Positions 24,019-31,426 of a stretch of DNA of 64,000 bases are shown here, piece by piece; positions within the stretch are counted from its first letter, which is position 1, and each line of letters starts with the position of its first letter. Source of the DNA: Pseudomonadota bacterium (GTDB lineage: Bacteria; Myxococcota_A; Polyangia; GCA-2747355); the NCBI GenBank assembly GCA_016711215.1, contig JADJTL010000007.1, positions 1-64,000 on the forward strand, given 5' to 3'. The position numbers were made by a program, and so were the translations under genes. Below the pieces are notes generated by a model. The model ran no database searches. It was not told the DNA's origin and saw nothing but the letters and a program-made list of their open reading frames with translations.

Positions 24019-25653
24019 CTATCCGCGGCGGCAGGCCCAGCGCAGGCGCACCGTCGGTCGCTCTTCGCCCCAGCTGGCGCGCCGGAAGAGGGGAACCTCG
24101 TCTCGCAGCTGCTCGAAGACGTCCTTGGCGGCCTCGCCCTGCGGGGGATGGCCGAGCGCGGCGCCGATCGCGTGGATCCAGGCCCAATGCGGACGCGCGT
24201 GGCCAGGGGGCTCGAAGGCCGCGCGTAGCCGCCCCAGTTCGTTGCGCCAGTTGGTGATCGTGCCCTCGACCTCCGCCCAGGCGGCCGCCGGTAGGACGAC
24301 CTGCGCCGCTTGCGTCAGCGGTGAGCTGCAGGTCGCCTGGACCACCACGAATTCGACGCTGCCGAGGGCCGCAGCCACGGGGGCCGCCAGGTCGCTGGCA
24401 TTGCCAACCACGTAGAGGCCCTTGATCGAGCCCGCGCGCAGGGCCTCGAGCAGGGCCGCGCCGTCGGCCGTGGCGCCCGCGAACTGCGCCGCCACCGCCT
24501 GCGTGCCGGCGCGGTTGGGGTTGGGGTCGTCACGGCGCAAGATCGTGTCGCCGCGGCCGTCGTCGGCGCGGTCGGCGATGAAGAGCCGGGCGCCGGCCCA
24601 TCGGCTGGCAAGCTGGACCGCGGCGAAGTTATCCTCGTTCGTCGCGTCGGCTCCGAGCACCACCGCGAGGCTCGCCGGGGCGCGCCCGGCCAGCGCCTCC
24701 AACGCGCTTGCGGCGCGGGCACAGGCCTGCTCCGGCGTCGCCGGTTGGCCGTCCGCGACGGCCTCGGTCAGGCGATCGGCGGCGATCGCCTGGTAGCTGC
24801 GCCGGCCCTCGTCGCACATCCAGCTCAGGTTCATGTCCCAGCGCTTGGGCGGCACCATGCGGTGGATCGCTCCCCCCTTGTGGTGCAGCTCGGTGGCGCA
24901 GCCCGCGGCGCAGCCGTTGCACACGGAGAGCGTCGACCAGAGGTCCCAGACGCGACTGCGGAAGCGGAAGTCCTTATCCGTCAGCGCACCCACGGGGCAG
25001 ATATCGACGGTGTTGAGCGCATAGGGGTTGTCGAGCGCCTGGCCGGGCGCCGTGGTCAGTTCGGTATGATCCCCGCGTTCGGCGAAGGTGAGCTGCGGCG
25101 CGCCGGCGACCTCGCTGCAAAAGCGAATGCAGCGGCTACAGAGGATGCAGCGCTCGGCGTCGAGCACGATGTTCGGACCGAGATCGACGCGCTTCGGTTT
25201 GTGCACCTTCTGGTGATTGATCGCCGCCGGGCGGGCGTCCCAGTCCATGTAGTGGCGCTGCAGCGCGCACTCGCCGGCCTTGTCGCAGATCACGCAGTCG
25301 ACGGGGTGGTTGAGCAGGGTGAACTCGAGCATGGCGCGGCGCGCATCACGCACCTGGTCGGTCTGTGAGCGCACGCTCACGCCATGCTGCACCGTGCACT
25401 GGCAGGCGGGTACGAGGCGATAGCCCTCGCCGATGCCGACGAGGCACTGCCGGCATTGTGCCGCGACGCTCAGCCCCGGGTGGTAGCAGAAGGCGCTCAG
25501 CGGCTCGCCAGCCTCGAGCAGCGCCTCGAGGAGGTTCTGACCCTTGAGCGCGCGGATCGGGCGCCCGTCGAGCTGAAACTCAACGACCTCGCCGGTGCCA
25601 CGCGCGGCGCTGGCGACGGCGGACTGCGGCTTGTTAGCGGTCACATTCACCAC
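24019..25653 (-). CDS. nuoG: NADH-quinone oxidoreductase subunit G (NuoG), short form
   Basis: 544 residues. The N-terminal [2Fe-2S] domain has Cys in 'SAFCYHPGLSVAAQCRQCLVG' (shortened pattern C-x10-C-x2-C); the His/Cys motif is 'CVICDKAGECALQ'; the next cluster is 'CILCSRCIRFC', and 'CNGCAAGC' marks the molybdopterin-type domain. The C-terminal molybdopterin-like region is short compared with the roughly 700-900 residues of many NuoG proteins. It sits where nuoE-nuoF-nuoG normally stand, but nuoE and nuoF are absent. The GTG start lies inside the end of nuoD (20-base overlap). Confidence 0.92.
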   Translation of the reverse strand: MVNVTANKPQSAVASAARGTGEVVEFQLDGRPIRALKGQNLLEALLEAGEPLSAFCYHPGLSVAAQCRQCLVGIGEGYRLVPACQCTVQHGVSVRSQTDQVRDARRAMLEFTLLNHPVDCVICDKAGECALQRHYMDWDARPAAINHQKVHKPKRVDLGPNIVLDAERCILCSRCIRFCSEVAGAPQLTFAERGDHTELTTAPGQALDNPYALNTVDICPVGALTDKDFRFRSRVWDLWSTLSVCNGCAAGCATELHHKGGAIHRMVPPKRWDMNLSWMCDEGRRSYQAIAADRLTEAVADGQPATPEQACARAASALEALAGRAPASLAVVLGADATNEDNFAAVQLASRWAGARLFIADRADDGRGDTILRRDDPNPNRAGTQAVAAQFAGATADGAALLEALRAGSIKGLYVVGNASDLAAPVAAALGSVEFVVVQATCSSPLTQAAQVVLPAAAWAEVEGTITNWRNELGRLRAAFEPPGHARPHWAWIHAIGAALGHPPQGEAAKDVFEQLRDEVPLFRRASWGEERPTVRLRWACRRG

Positions 25654-26911
25654 CGATCATGTTCAGCGTGTCGAAGGTCGGGATGATGTCGGCGATGTTC
25701 AGCCCCGTCAGCAGGTGGCCGAGCGCCGTCATCTGCATGAAGCAGGGCGGGCGGCAGCGGCACTTGACCGGACGCCCGCTGCCGTCGGCGACCAGGTAGA
25801 AGCCGAGCTCGCCGTTGCCGGCCTCGGTGTAGGAGTAGACCTCGCCGGCGGGCACCTCGATGCCGTCGACCACCAGCTTGAAGTGGTTTATCAGCCCCTC
25901 GATCGTGTTGTAGGCCTGGGCCTTGGTCGGCATGCTGACGCGGGGGTCGGCGAGCTGGATCGCGCCCGGCTCGAGCTGCTGCAGACACTGGCGGATGATC
26001 GCGCAGGACTGGCGGATCTCCTCCAGGCGCACCAGATAGCGGTCCATGTTGTCGCCGGCCGCGCCGATCGGGATCTCGAAGGCGACGCGATCGTAGTGGA
26101 GGTAGGGATGCGCCTTGCGCACGTCATAGTCGACGCCGCTGCCGCGCAGGCAAGGTCCCGTCCAGCCGTGGCTGATCGCCTCGTCCGCGCTGATCACGGC
26201 GATGCCCTGCATCCGATCCATGAAGATGCGGTTGCGGGTGATCAGCTGGTCGAACTCGGCGACCACGGGCAGCAGGCGGTCGAGCGTCTGCTGCGTGCGC
26301 TCCGCGAAGTCCGCGGGCAGATCCGCGGCAACGCCGCCAATGCGCACGTAGGCATGGGTCAGGCGCGCCCCCGAGACCAGCTCGAGCAGATCCCAGACCC
26401 ATTCACGCGCCTTGATCACGTAGAAGTAGGGCGTGAAGGCGCCCAACTCCATCACCTGCGCGCCGAGATAGGTCAGATGATCGGAGAGGCGCGCAAGCTC
26501 GCCGACGATCATTCGGATCCACTGCGCACGGGGCGGGGCGCTCACGCCGAGCAGCTTCTCGACCGCCAGGGCGTAGCCGACGTTGTTGAGCATCGGCGAG
26601 ACGTAGTTGAGCCGATCGGTGTAGGGGAAGTTCTCGGCCCAGGTATGTGCTTCGCATTCCTTCTCGAAGCCGCGGTGCAAGTAGCCGACCGAGACCACCG
26701 CCGAGTCGATCTTCTCGCCGTCCAAGGCGAGGCGCAGATGGACGGTGCCATGCATCGCCGGATGCGATGGGCCCATGTTGAGGACCATCTCCTCCGTCGG
26801 CAGGTCGCGGCCGTCGCTATGCTGTTGCCCGTGACCGAGCAAGCCCGGCCGTTGCGGCGGGTGAGCGCCGACGCCCGCGGGCAGCGGACGAGCGAGCTTG
26901 GCATCACGCAT
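25634..26911 (-). CDS. nuoD: NADH-quinone oxidoreductase subunit D (NuoD)
   Basis: 425 residues of the 49-kDa subunit family, related to the large subunit of [NiFe] hydrogenase. Marks are 'LNMGPSHPAMHGTVHLRLALDGE' (shortened), 'GYLHRGFEKECEAHTW', 'DYDVRKAHPYLHYD' and the C-terminus 'LIPTFDTLNMIGGECDR'-like sequence. With NuoB it forms the quinone-reduction pocket. The first 40 residues, before 'LPTEEMVLNM', are Arg/Pro-rich and look like an unusual extension; no better start codon with a ribosome site was seen. The 71-bp gap to nuoC holds a short direct repeat. Confidence 0.95.
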   Translation of the reverse strand: MRDAKLARPLPAGVGAHPPQRPGLLGHGQQHSDGRDLPTEEMVLNMGPSHPAMHGTVHLRLALDGEKIDSAVVSVGYLHRGFEKECEAHTWAENFPYTDRLNYVSPMLNNVGYALAVEKLLGVSAPPRAQWIRMIVGELARLSDHLTYLGAQVMELGAFTPYFYVIKAREWVWDLLELVSGARLTHAYVRIGGVAADLPADFAERTQQTLDRLLPVVAEFDQLITRNRIFMDRMQGIAVISADEAISHGWTGPCLRGSGVDYDVRKAHPYLHYDRVAFEIPIGAAGDNMDRYLVRLEEIRQSCAIIRQCLQQLEPGAIQLADPRVSMPTKAQAYNTIEGLINHFKLVVDGIEVPAGEVYSYTEAGNGELGFYLVADGSGRPVKCRCRPPCFMQMTALGHLLTGLNIADIIPTFDTLNMIGGECDR

Positions 26912-26946
26912 TGGGGGCCTCCCTGCCGGCAGCGCGCCAGCCTCGT

Positions 26947-26984
26947 TGCCGACGGCGCCTTGGCCTTTCTGCCGACGGCGCCTT
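26947..26984. repeat. 15-bp direct repeat with 23-bp period between nuoD and nuoC
   Basis: TGCCGACGGCGCCTT occurs at 26947-26961 and again at 26970-26984. The second copy takes in the end of nuoC, so the nuoC stop region appears to have been partly duplicated into the spacer. Confidence 0.85.
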
Positions 26985-27522
26985 AGAGCAGGCCGCGACG
27001 CCCATCGGGGCGTCCGCCGAGCGCGGCGGAGATCTCGGCGGCGGGTCGCCGCGAGAGCGGTTGTCGGCGATCCTTCACGTAGTCCTTCCGCAGGGGATGG
27101 CCCTGGAACGCCTCATAGAGCAGGATTCGGCGCATGTCCGGGTGATTGCGAAACTTGATGCCGTAGAGGTCCCAGACCTCGCGTTCGAGCCAATTGCCAT
27201 TGCGCCAGAGATCCGAGACGGTCTCGACCTCGGCGGCGGGGTCGTCGACGCCCAGCTTGAGGCGCACGCGATGGCGCCGCGGCAGGGAGTAGAGGTGGTA
27301 GACGACCTCGAAACGAGGGCGTCGCCCCTGTTCGAGGTAGTCGACGGCGCTCAGGTCGGTGAGCATATCGAAGACCAACTCGGGCGTATCTCGCAGCCAA
27401 AGGCAGACGGCGCGAATGGCTGCGGGTTCGATCAGGGCGGTGTCGTCCCCGCGCTCGCTATGGGTGCGCAGCACGGCACGCCCAAACTGCTCCCGCAATT
27501 GCTTCAAGACGTCCAGACTCAC
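26983..27522 (-). CDS. nuoC: NADH-quinone oxidoreductase subunit C (NuoC)
   Basis: 179 residues of the 30-kDa subunit family. Marks: 'DLSAVDYLEQGRRPRFEVVYHLYS' (shortened), 'DLWRNGNWLEREVWDLYGIKF' (shortened) and 'RRILLYEAFQGHPLRKDY'. The protein helps join NuoD to NuoB and NuoI in the peripheral arm. It is separate from nuoD here, unlike the fused NuoCD of E. coli. It lies 71 bases behind nuoB. Confidence 0.95.
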   Translation of the reverse strand: MSLDVLKQLREQFGRAVLRTHSERGDDTALIEPAAIRAVCLWLRDTPELVFDMLTDLSAVDYLEQGRRPRFEVVYHLYSLPRRHRVRLKLGVDDPAAEVETVSDLWRNGNWLEREVWDLYGIKFRNHPDMRRILLYEAFQGHPLRKDYVKDRRQPLSRRPAAEISAALGGRPDGRRGLL

Positions 27523-27593
27523 GGTTCGCTCCTGACTGGTGCGGTAGGCTGACGGTCCGGGCAGCGCCGATCGCCTCTCGTCGGTCGCCGCCT

Positions 27594-28109
27594 CTAGGGC
27601 CGCGGCGGCCGCTTGCCCTGGCGCTGCGCGGCGGGTTCGAGCGGCTGCTGGCGCTGTGACCAGCCGCGCCCCTCTTGGATCCGCTGCTGTAGCATGATCA
27701 GCGCATCGAGCACCTGCTCGGGCTGCGGAGGACAGCCGGGAATATACACGTCGACGGGTATCACGTGGTCAATTCCCGGGACCGTCGAATAGTTCTGGTA
27801 GAAGCCACCGCTCGAGGCGCAGACACCGAAGGCAACGACCCACTTGGGCTCGCAGATCTGCTCGTAGATGCGCTTGAGCACCGGCGCCTGCCGTTCGGTG
27901 ACGGTGCCGACAACCATCAGCAGATCGGCCTGGCGCGGCGAGAAGCGGGGAAACTCGGCGCCGAAGCGGGCCACGTCGAAGCGTGGGCCCCAGAGCGCCA
28001 TGAACTCCATGCCGCAGCAGGCCGTGACGAAGGGGTACTGGAACAAGGAGTACTTGCGCGCCCAGTTGATCGCGTCGGCGAGGCGCCCGGTGGCCAGCTC
28101 TAGTCCCAT
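27594..28109 (-). CDS. nuoB: NADH-quinone oxidoreductase subunit B (NuoB)
   Basis: 171 residues from ATG 28109, which overlaps the last 10 bases of nuoA. Cluster N2 ligands are present: 'TACCGMEFMAL' (two adjacent Cys), 'FGVCASSGG' and 'YIPGCPPQPE'. N2 is the last cluster before quinone. A Gln/Pro/Arg-rich tail of about 20 residues is an addition to the family core. A start 7 codons upstream would lengthen the overlap and is less likely. Confidence 0.96.
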   Translation of the reverse strand: MGLELATGRLADAINWARKYSLFQYPFVTACCGMEFMALWGPRFDVARFGAEFPRFSPRQADLLMVVGTVTERQAPVLKRIYEQICEPKWVVAFGVCASSGGFYQNYSTVPGIDHVIPVDVYIPGCPPQPEQVLDALIMLQQRIQEGRGWSQRQQPLEPAAQRQGKRPPRP

Positions 28110-28504
28110 TCGAGGGCCTTCTTGCGCCAAACGTAGGCGAGGGCGAGCAGCAGCACTGCGACAAAGACCAGCATCAGGAGCAGGCCGAAGGGATTACCGC
28201 GGCCCTGGCAGACGCCGCGGTAGACCTCGCCGTCACAGCTGAGCTCGCGGTAGAGCACGGCCCAGGGGTAGAAGAAGGCCGCCTCGATGTCAAAGACGAG
28301 GAAGAGCAAGGCGACGCGGTAGAACTGGACGCCAAAGCGAAGCTGCGGCGTGCGTTCGGGATCGAGCCCGCTTTCGTAGGGAAGCAGCTTCTCGGCGGTC
28401 GGGCGGCTGGGTCCGAGCAGGCGCGCGAGCAGCGTCAGCGCCAGCGCCATGCCGAGGGCGATGACCAACAACAGGGCGATCGGCAGGTAGCTGCTCAGGC
28501 TCAT
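28100..28504 (-). CDS. nuoA: NADH-quinone oxidoreductase subunit A (NuoA)
   Basis: 134 residues with three transmembrane helices. Family marks are 'EKLLPYESGLDPERTPQLRF' and 'RVALLFLVFDIEAAFFYPWAV' (shortened). It is the first gene of the nuo cluster. No clear promoter is seen in the 112 bases behind it, so transcription may begin upstream of the macro-domain gene. A loop of about 20 residues with two Cys (SCDGEVYRGVC) lies between helices 2 and 3, a variation on the family. Confidence 0.95.
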   Translation of the reverse strand: MSLSSYLPIALLLVIALGMALALTLLARLLGPSRPTAEKLLPYESGLDPERTPQLRFGVQFYRVALLFLVFDIEAAFFYPWAVLYRELSCDGEVYRGVCQGRGNPFGLLLMLVFVAVLLLALAYVWRKKALEWD

Positions 28505-28616
28505 TCGACCGTCCGCGCGCGTGGGCGGTGGTGCCCGCCGCTGGCAGTGCCCGATGCCGGCCTCGGCCCGGCAGGGCGCTGGGGCGGCGCGGCGACCTTG
28601 ACGCCGCCTAGGTCGG

Positions 28617-29111
28617 TCACGCCGGCACCTGGGCGCTGAAGGCCTGGCACATTACGGGGTCCTCGTCGACGAGGAGCACGCAGACGGGCGTCGCGCCCTT
28701 GTAGGCGCGCACCTCGTCGATGATCGCGCGCGAGGCCTCCTCCTCGGAGACCCCCAGATCACCGTAGCCCATCCCCGGGATCGCGATGCGCTCGAGCGAG
28801 TGTGCCGTCGCGGCCAGCAGACTGGCTCTCGTGGCGCGCCGGATGCTCTCGACGCTGACCCGGGTCCCGGGGGCCTCGAGCAATGGGGCATGAATCAGGC
28901 TCCGCGCGCGTAGCGGACCAGCGCCGGTCACCAAGGCCGCGCCGACCGCGATCGGCGCGTGCATTGTCACCGCCTCTTCGCAGGCCGCTCCGATGCGCTC
29001 GCGCGCACGGGCCGCGATACCTTCGACCATCGTGCCCAGGGAGTTGGTCGGAATGACCAAACCATCGACGTCGAAGTCGAGGATGTCACCGCCGCGAACT
29101 TCAATTTGCAT
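28617..29111 (-). CDS. macro-domain protein (ADP-ribose-binding)
   Basis: 164 residues. The macro fold is marked by 'VRGGDILDFDVDGLVIPTNS' and 'IAIPGMGYGDLGVSEEEASR', with the Asn of the first motif and the glycine loop of the second expected to hold ADP-ribose. Family members bind ADP-ribose or remove it from proteins, nucleic acids or O-acetyl-ADP-ribose. The middle motif is not the usual GxxG-IHAVGP but 'ARSLIHAPLLEAPG', so activity may differ. The gene lies between carD and nuoA in one direction and may share a transcript with nuo. Confidence 0.85.
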   Translation of the reverse strand: MQIEVRGGDILDFDVDGLVIPTNSLGTMVEGIAARARERIGAACEEAVTMHAPIAVGAALVTGAGPLRARSLIHAPLLEAPGTRVSVESIRRATRASLLAATAHSLERIAIPGMGYGDLGVSEEEASRAIIDEVRAYKGATPVCVLLVDEDPVMCQAFSAQVPA

Positions 29112-29119
29112 GGGGCGCG

Positions 29120-29148
29120 ACGCTAACGATCTGGTGCGTTGCTGTCAA
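29120..29148 (-). promoter_or_regulatory. sigma-70-type promoter ahead of the macro-domain gene (and perhaps nuo)
   Basis: On the minus strand TTGACA (29148-29143, perfect -35) and TAGCGT (29125-29120, weak -10) are 17 bases apart. The predicted start would lie about at the ATG (29111), so the mRNA could be nearly leaderless. nuoA follows the macro gene by 112 bases. Confidence 0.4.
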
Positions 29149-29175
29149 GCTCGGGCCGCTGGGCCTGCGCGGGCC

Positions 29176-29664
29176 TCAGTTCTCGAACAGCTTCTCGAGC
29201 TCCTGCTCGGTCTTCGCCTCGGTGTGCTTGCGGGCGACCGCGAGCTCCTTGACGATCAGGTTCTTCGCAGTGTCGAGCATGCGCCGCTCGCCGAAGGAGA
29301 GCGTCTTCGTCGCCTTGAGTCGGTAGAGATCGCGGAAGACCTCGGCGACCTCAAAGAGGGAGCCGGTCTTGATCTTCTCCATGAAGCCACGGTAGCGCCG
29401 GTTCCAGGTCTGCTTGTCGGCGTGGATCTCCTTCTCGCGCAGGATATCCAGGACCTCCTCGATCTCTGCTGCGCTGGCGATGCGGCGCAGCCCGACCTCG
29501 TGCGCCTTGTCGACGGGCACCATGATGCGCATGTCGGTGTCGAGGATGCGCAGCACGTAGAAGCGCAGGGGCTTGCCCGAGATGTGCTTCTCCTCGTTGC
29601 CGACGATCTCGACCACGCCCTGGGCCGGATAAACGGCCATTTGGCCGACGCGGAATATCTCCAT
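29176..29664 (-). CDS. carD: CarD/CdnL-family RNA polymerase-binding transcription factor
   Basis: 162 residues from ATG 29664 (GAGGAG 6 bases upstream); a longer frame adds an Arg-rich tail with no support. The N-terminal Tudor-like RNAP-interaction domain is 'FRVGQMAVYPAQGVVEIVG', and the helical DNA-binding part contains the family motif 'RWNRR'-like 'TWNRRYRGFMEKIKTG', with the Trp that wedges the -10 region. CdnL of Myxococcus stabilises open complexes at rRNA and other promoters and is essential. This is CdnL size, with no HMGA-like tail as in Myxococcus CarD. Confidence 0.92.
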   Translation of the reverse strand: MEIFRVGQMAVYPAQGVVEIVGNEEKHISGKPLRFYVLRILDTDMRIMVPVDKAHEVGLRRIASAAEIEEVLDILREKEIHADKQTWNRRYRGFMEKIKTGSLFEVAEVFRDLYRLKATKTLSFGERRMLDTAKNLIVKELAVARKHTEAKTEQELEKLFEN

Positions 29665-29840
29665 CCACCGTCTCCTCGCGTGCCTGTGCCGAACGTCAGC
29701 GGTTCGTCCGGGAGGCTCCACGCGTTACCACTGCGGCGCCGCCAGCGACTCGGCGGCGGCGACCGCCGCCGGGCACAATCCTGGAGCTGCTGACCGCATC
29801 ACAGGTAGGTAAAAAACACACACCCACCCCAAGCGGCGGC

Positions 29841-29846
29841 ATTATA
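29841..29846 (-). promoter_or_regulatory. -10 element (TATAAT) for carD
   Basis: A perfect TATAAT on the minus strand, preceded by GGGT, in an AT-richer patch. The best -35 18 bases upstream is only TTCTCC. The predicted leader of carD is about 170 bases and includes a T6 run at 29811-29816. Confidence 0.4.
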
Positions 29847-29870
29847 ACCCGGAGTTGGGAGCGAGGAGAA

Positions 29871-30794
29871 CTACCTCCTTGTCAGCACCTCGCCGCGCGG
29901 CTCCGCGGTGGCTCGCTTCCGCGCCAGCTCGCCCTCCGGGTGCGCTGCCTCTTCCTGCTGCTTCGAGGGCGGGTCCTCACTCGAAGCGGCCGCAGCGCTC
30001 GCGGGGATCATCGCCCCGGGCAGGGCGCGCTGGCGCAGCCGACGGTAGCGGCCCATGACCATCCGCACGTACTGCAGCGTGGTCGCGTAGGGCGGAGGCC
30101 CGTCGTAGCGCAACACCGCGCCTGGGCCCGCGTGATAACCGGCGAGGGTCTTGACGAGGCTGCCAGCGAACTGATTGGCGAGGACGCGGAGGAAACGGAC
30201 ACCGCCGAAGATGTTCTGTCGCGCGTCGAAGACGTCGGTGACGCCCATGCCGCGGGCGGTGGCTGGCATGAGCTGCATCAGCCCCTGCGCGCCGGCCCGT
30301 GAGATCGCGTTGCGGTCGTAGTCGGACTCGACGCCGATGACCGCGTGAATCAACGAGGGCGGAATCTGGTAGACTGCCGCAGCCTGTTGTATGTGCTGCT
30401 CGTAGCGCTGAGCGCGGTCGGGCGGCAGAGGGCGCCGGCTGCGGCGCGCGTGGATCTGGGCTGCCTTCCCCGGCCCGGTCCGCATGACGCGACGCCACGG
30501 CTTCCCGGGTTGCGGAATGTTGGTGAAGTGAATGACGCCGTCTCGGCTGGTGTACGCGAAAATGTCGGCAGCGGCGGGTACGGGCGCGAGCAGCAGCAGC
30601 GCCAGTGCCGCTGACAGCGCTACGCTCCTGCTTCGTCCCCTGGGGACGGACCATGCAGGGGCGACGCGCGAGGGTAACCCACTGCTCACGGGTAACCCAC
30701 TGCTCACGGGTAACCCACTGCTCACGGGTAAGGCTCCGTTGGTCAGCGCCCTGCGCGGCGCTGATGCTGGGCTGATGCGCAGAGACGAACGCAA
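29871..30794 (-). CDS. lytic transglycosylase (SLT domain) with DUF4124
   Basis: 307 residues. After a basic N-terminus and a signal-like helix (about 56-76), a DUF4124 segment 'IFAYTSRDGVIHFTNIP' comes first. The SLT domain follows: catalytic Glu in 'AVIGVESDYDRNAIS', 'RAGAQGLMQLMPATA', 'FDARQNIFGGVRFLRVL' and 'LAGYHAGPGAV'. The enzyme cuts peptidoglycan glycan strands to 1,6-anhydro ends in the periplasm. Oddly, the region before the signal helix holds a three-copy six-residue repeat (PVSSGL) made by an 18-bp DNA repeat, and the ATG lies only 14 bp from the divergent pgsA start. The true start may therefore be further in. Confidence 0.88.
   Translation of the reverse strand: MRSSLRISPASAPRRALTNGALPVSSGLPVSSGLPVSSGLPSRVAPAWSVPRGRSRSVALSAALALLLLAPVPAAADIFAYTSRDGVIHFTNIPQPGKPWRRVMRTGPGKAAQIHARRSRRPLPPDRAQRYEQHIQQAAAVYQIPPSLIHAVIGVESDYDRNAISRAGAQGLMQLMPATARGMGVTDVFDARQNIFGGVRFLRVLANQFAGSLVKTLAGYHAGPGAVLRYDGPPPYATTLQYVRMVMGRYRRLRQRALPGAMIPASAAAASSEDPPSKQQEEAAHPEGELARKRATAEPRGEVLTRR
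30672..30731. repeat. 18-bp tandem repeat, 3 copies plus 6 bases
   Basis: GGGTAACCCACTGCTCAC repeats exactly at 30672, 30690 and 30708, followed by GGGTAA at 30726. Each unit contains the palindrome GGGTAACCC (imperfect centre). It lies in the 5' part of the lytic transglycosylase frame, about 85-140 bp from the pgsA start, so it could also act as repeated operator DNA. Confidence 0.95.
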
Positions 30795-30808
30795 ACTCGG
30801 AATTTAGC

Positions 30809-31426
30809 ATGGCGCCCCGGGTCAAACAAAAGCGCGGCGGCTGGGGTGGCACGAGCGAAGTGCGCACCTTGCCCAATCTGCTGACCCTGCTGCGCATCGT
30901 CAGCATTCCCGCAGTGCTGTTCTATATCGACAACGAGAGCGCGCTGCGCAGCTTCGTCGCCTGCTTGCTCTTCATGCTGGCAGCGGTGACTGACTTCCTT
31001 GACGGCTACCTGGCGCGGCGCCAGCGCAAGGTGAGCCTGCTCGGCCAGTTCCTCGATCCGCTGGCGGACAAGATCCTGGTGATGGCCACGCTCGTGTGGA
31101 TGGTGCCGCTCGGTCGCATCGACGGCTGGGTCGTGATCCTGCTGCTCGCGCGCGAATTGGCGGTGACGACGCTGCGAGGGATCGCCTCGGCGCAGGGCCT
31201 GGTCATCGCGGCGCGTCCCTTGGGCAAGGAGAAGACCGCGCTGCAACTGGTCGGCATCGCCTGCCTGATCTTGCACTTCCGCTACCGGCTGCTCTTCACC
31301 GACCTCTATGTCGACTTCCAGCGCGTCGGAATGCACACGATCTATTTCTCGCTCGTCCTGTCGATTTTTTCAGCGGTGGACTACCTGCTCCATTTCAGCC
31401 GCGCACTCGATCAGCCGCATCAATAG
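30809..31426 (+). CDS. pgsA: CDP-diacylglycerol-glycerol-3-phosphate 3-phosphatidyltransferase (PgsA)
   Basis: 205 residues with the complete CDP-alcohol phosphatidyltransferase motif, DG-x2-AR-x8-G-x3-D-x3-D (from 'DGYLARRQRK' to 'GQFLDPLADK'). Five or more transmembrane helices follow. The enzyme makes phosphatidylglycerol phosphate, the first step to phosphatidylglycerol and cardiolipin. The sequence 'TLPNLLTLLRIVSIPAVLF' at the N-terminus is typical. It overlaps the convergent kelch-like gene by 7 bases. Confidence 0.93.
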   Translation: MAPRVKQKRGGWGGTSEVRTLPNLLTLLRIVSIPAVLFYIDNESALRSFVACLLFMLAAVTDFLDGYLARRQRKVSLLGQFLDPLADKILVMATLVWMVPLGRIDGWVVILLLARELAVTTLRGIASAQGLVIAARPLGKEKTALQLVGIACLILHFRYRLLFTDLYVDFQRVGMHTIYFSLVLSIFSAVDYLLHFSRALDQPHQ

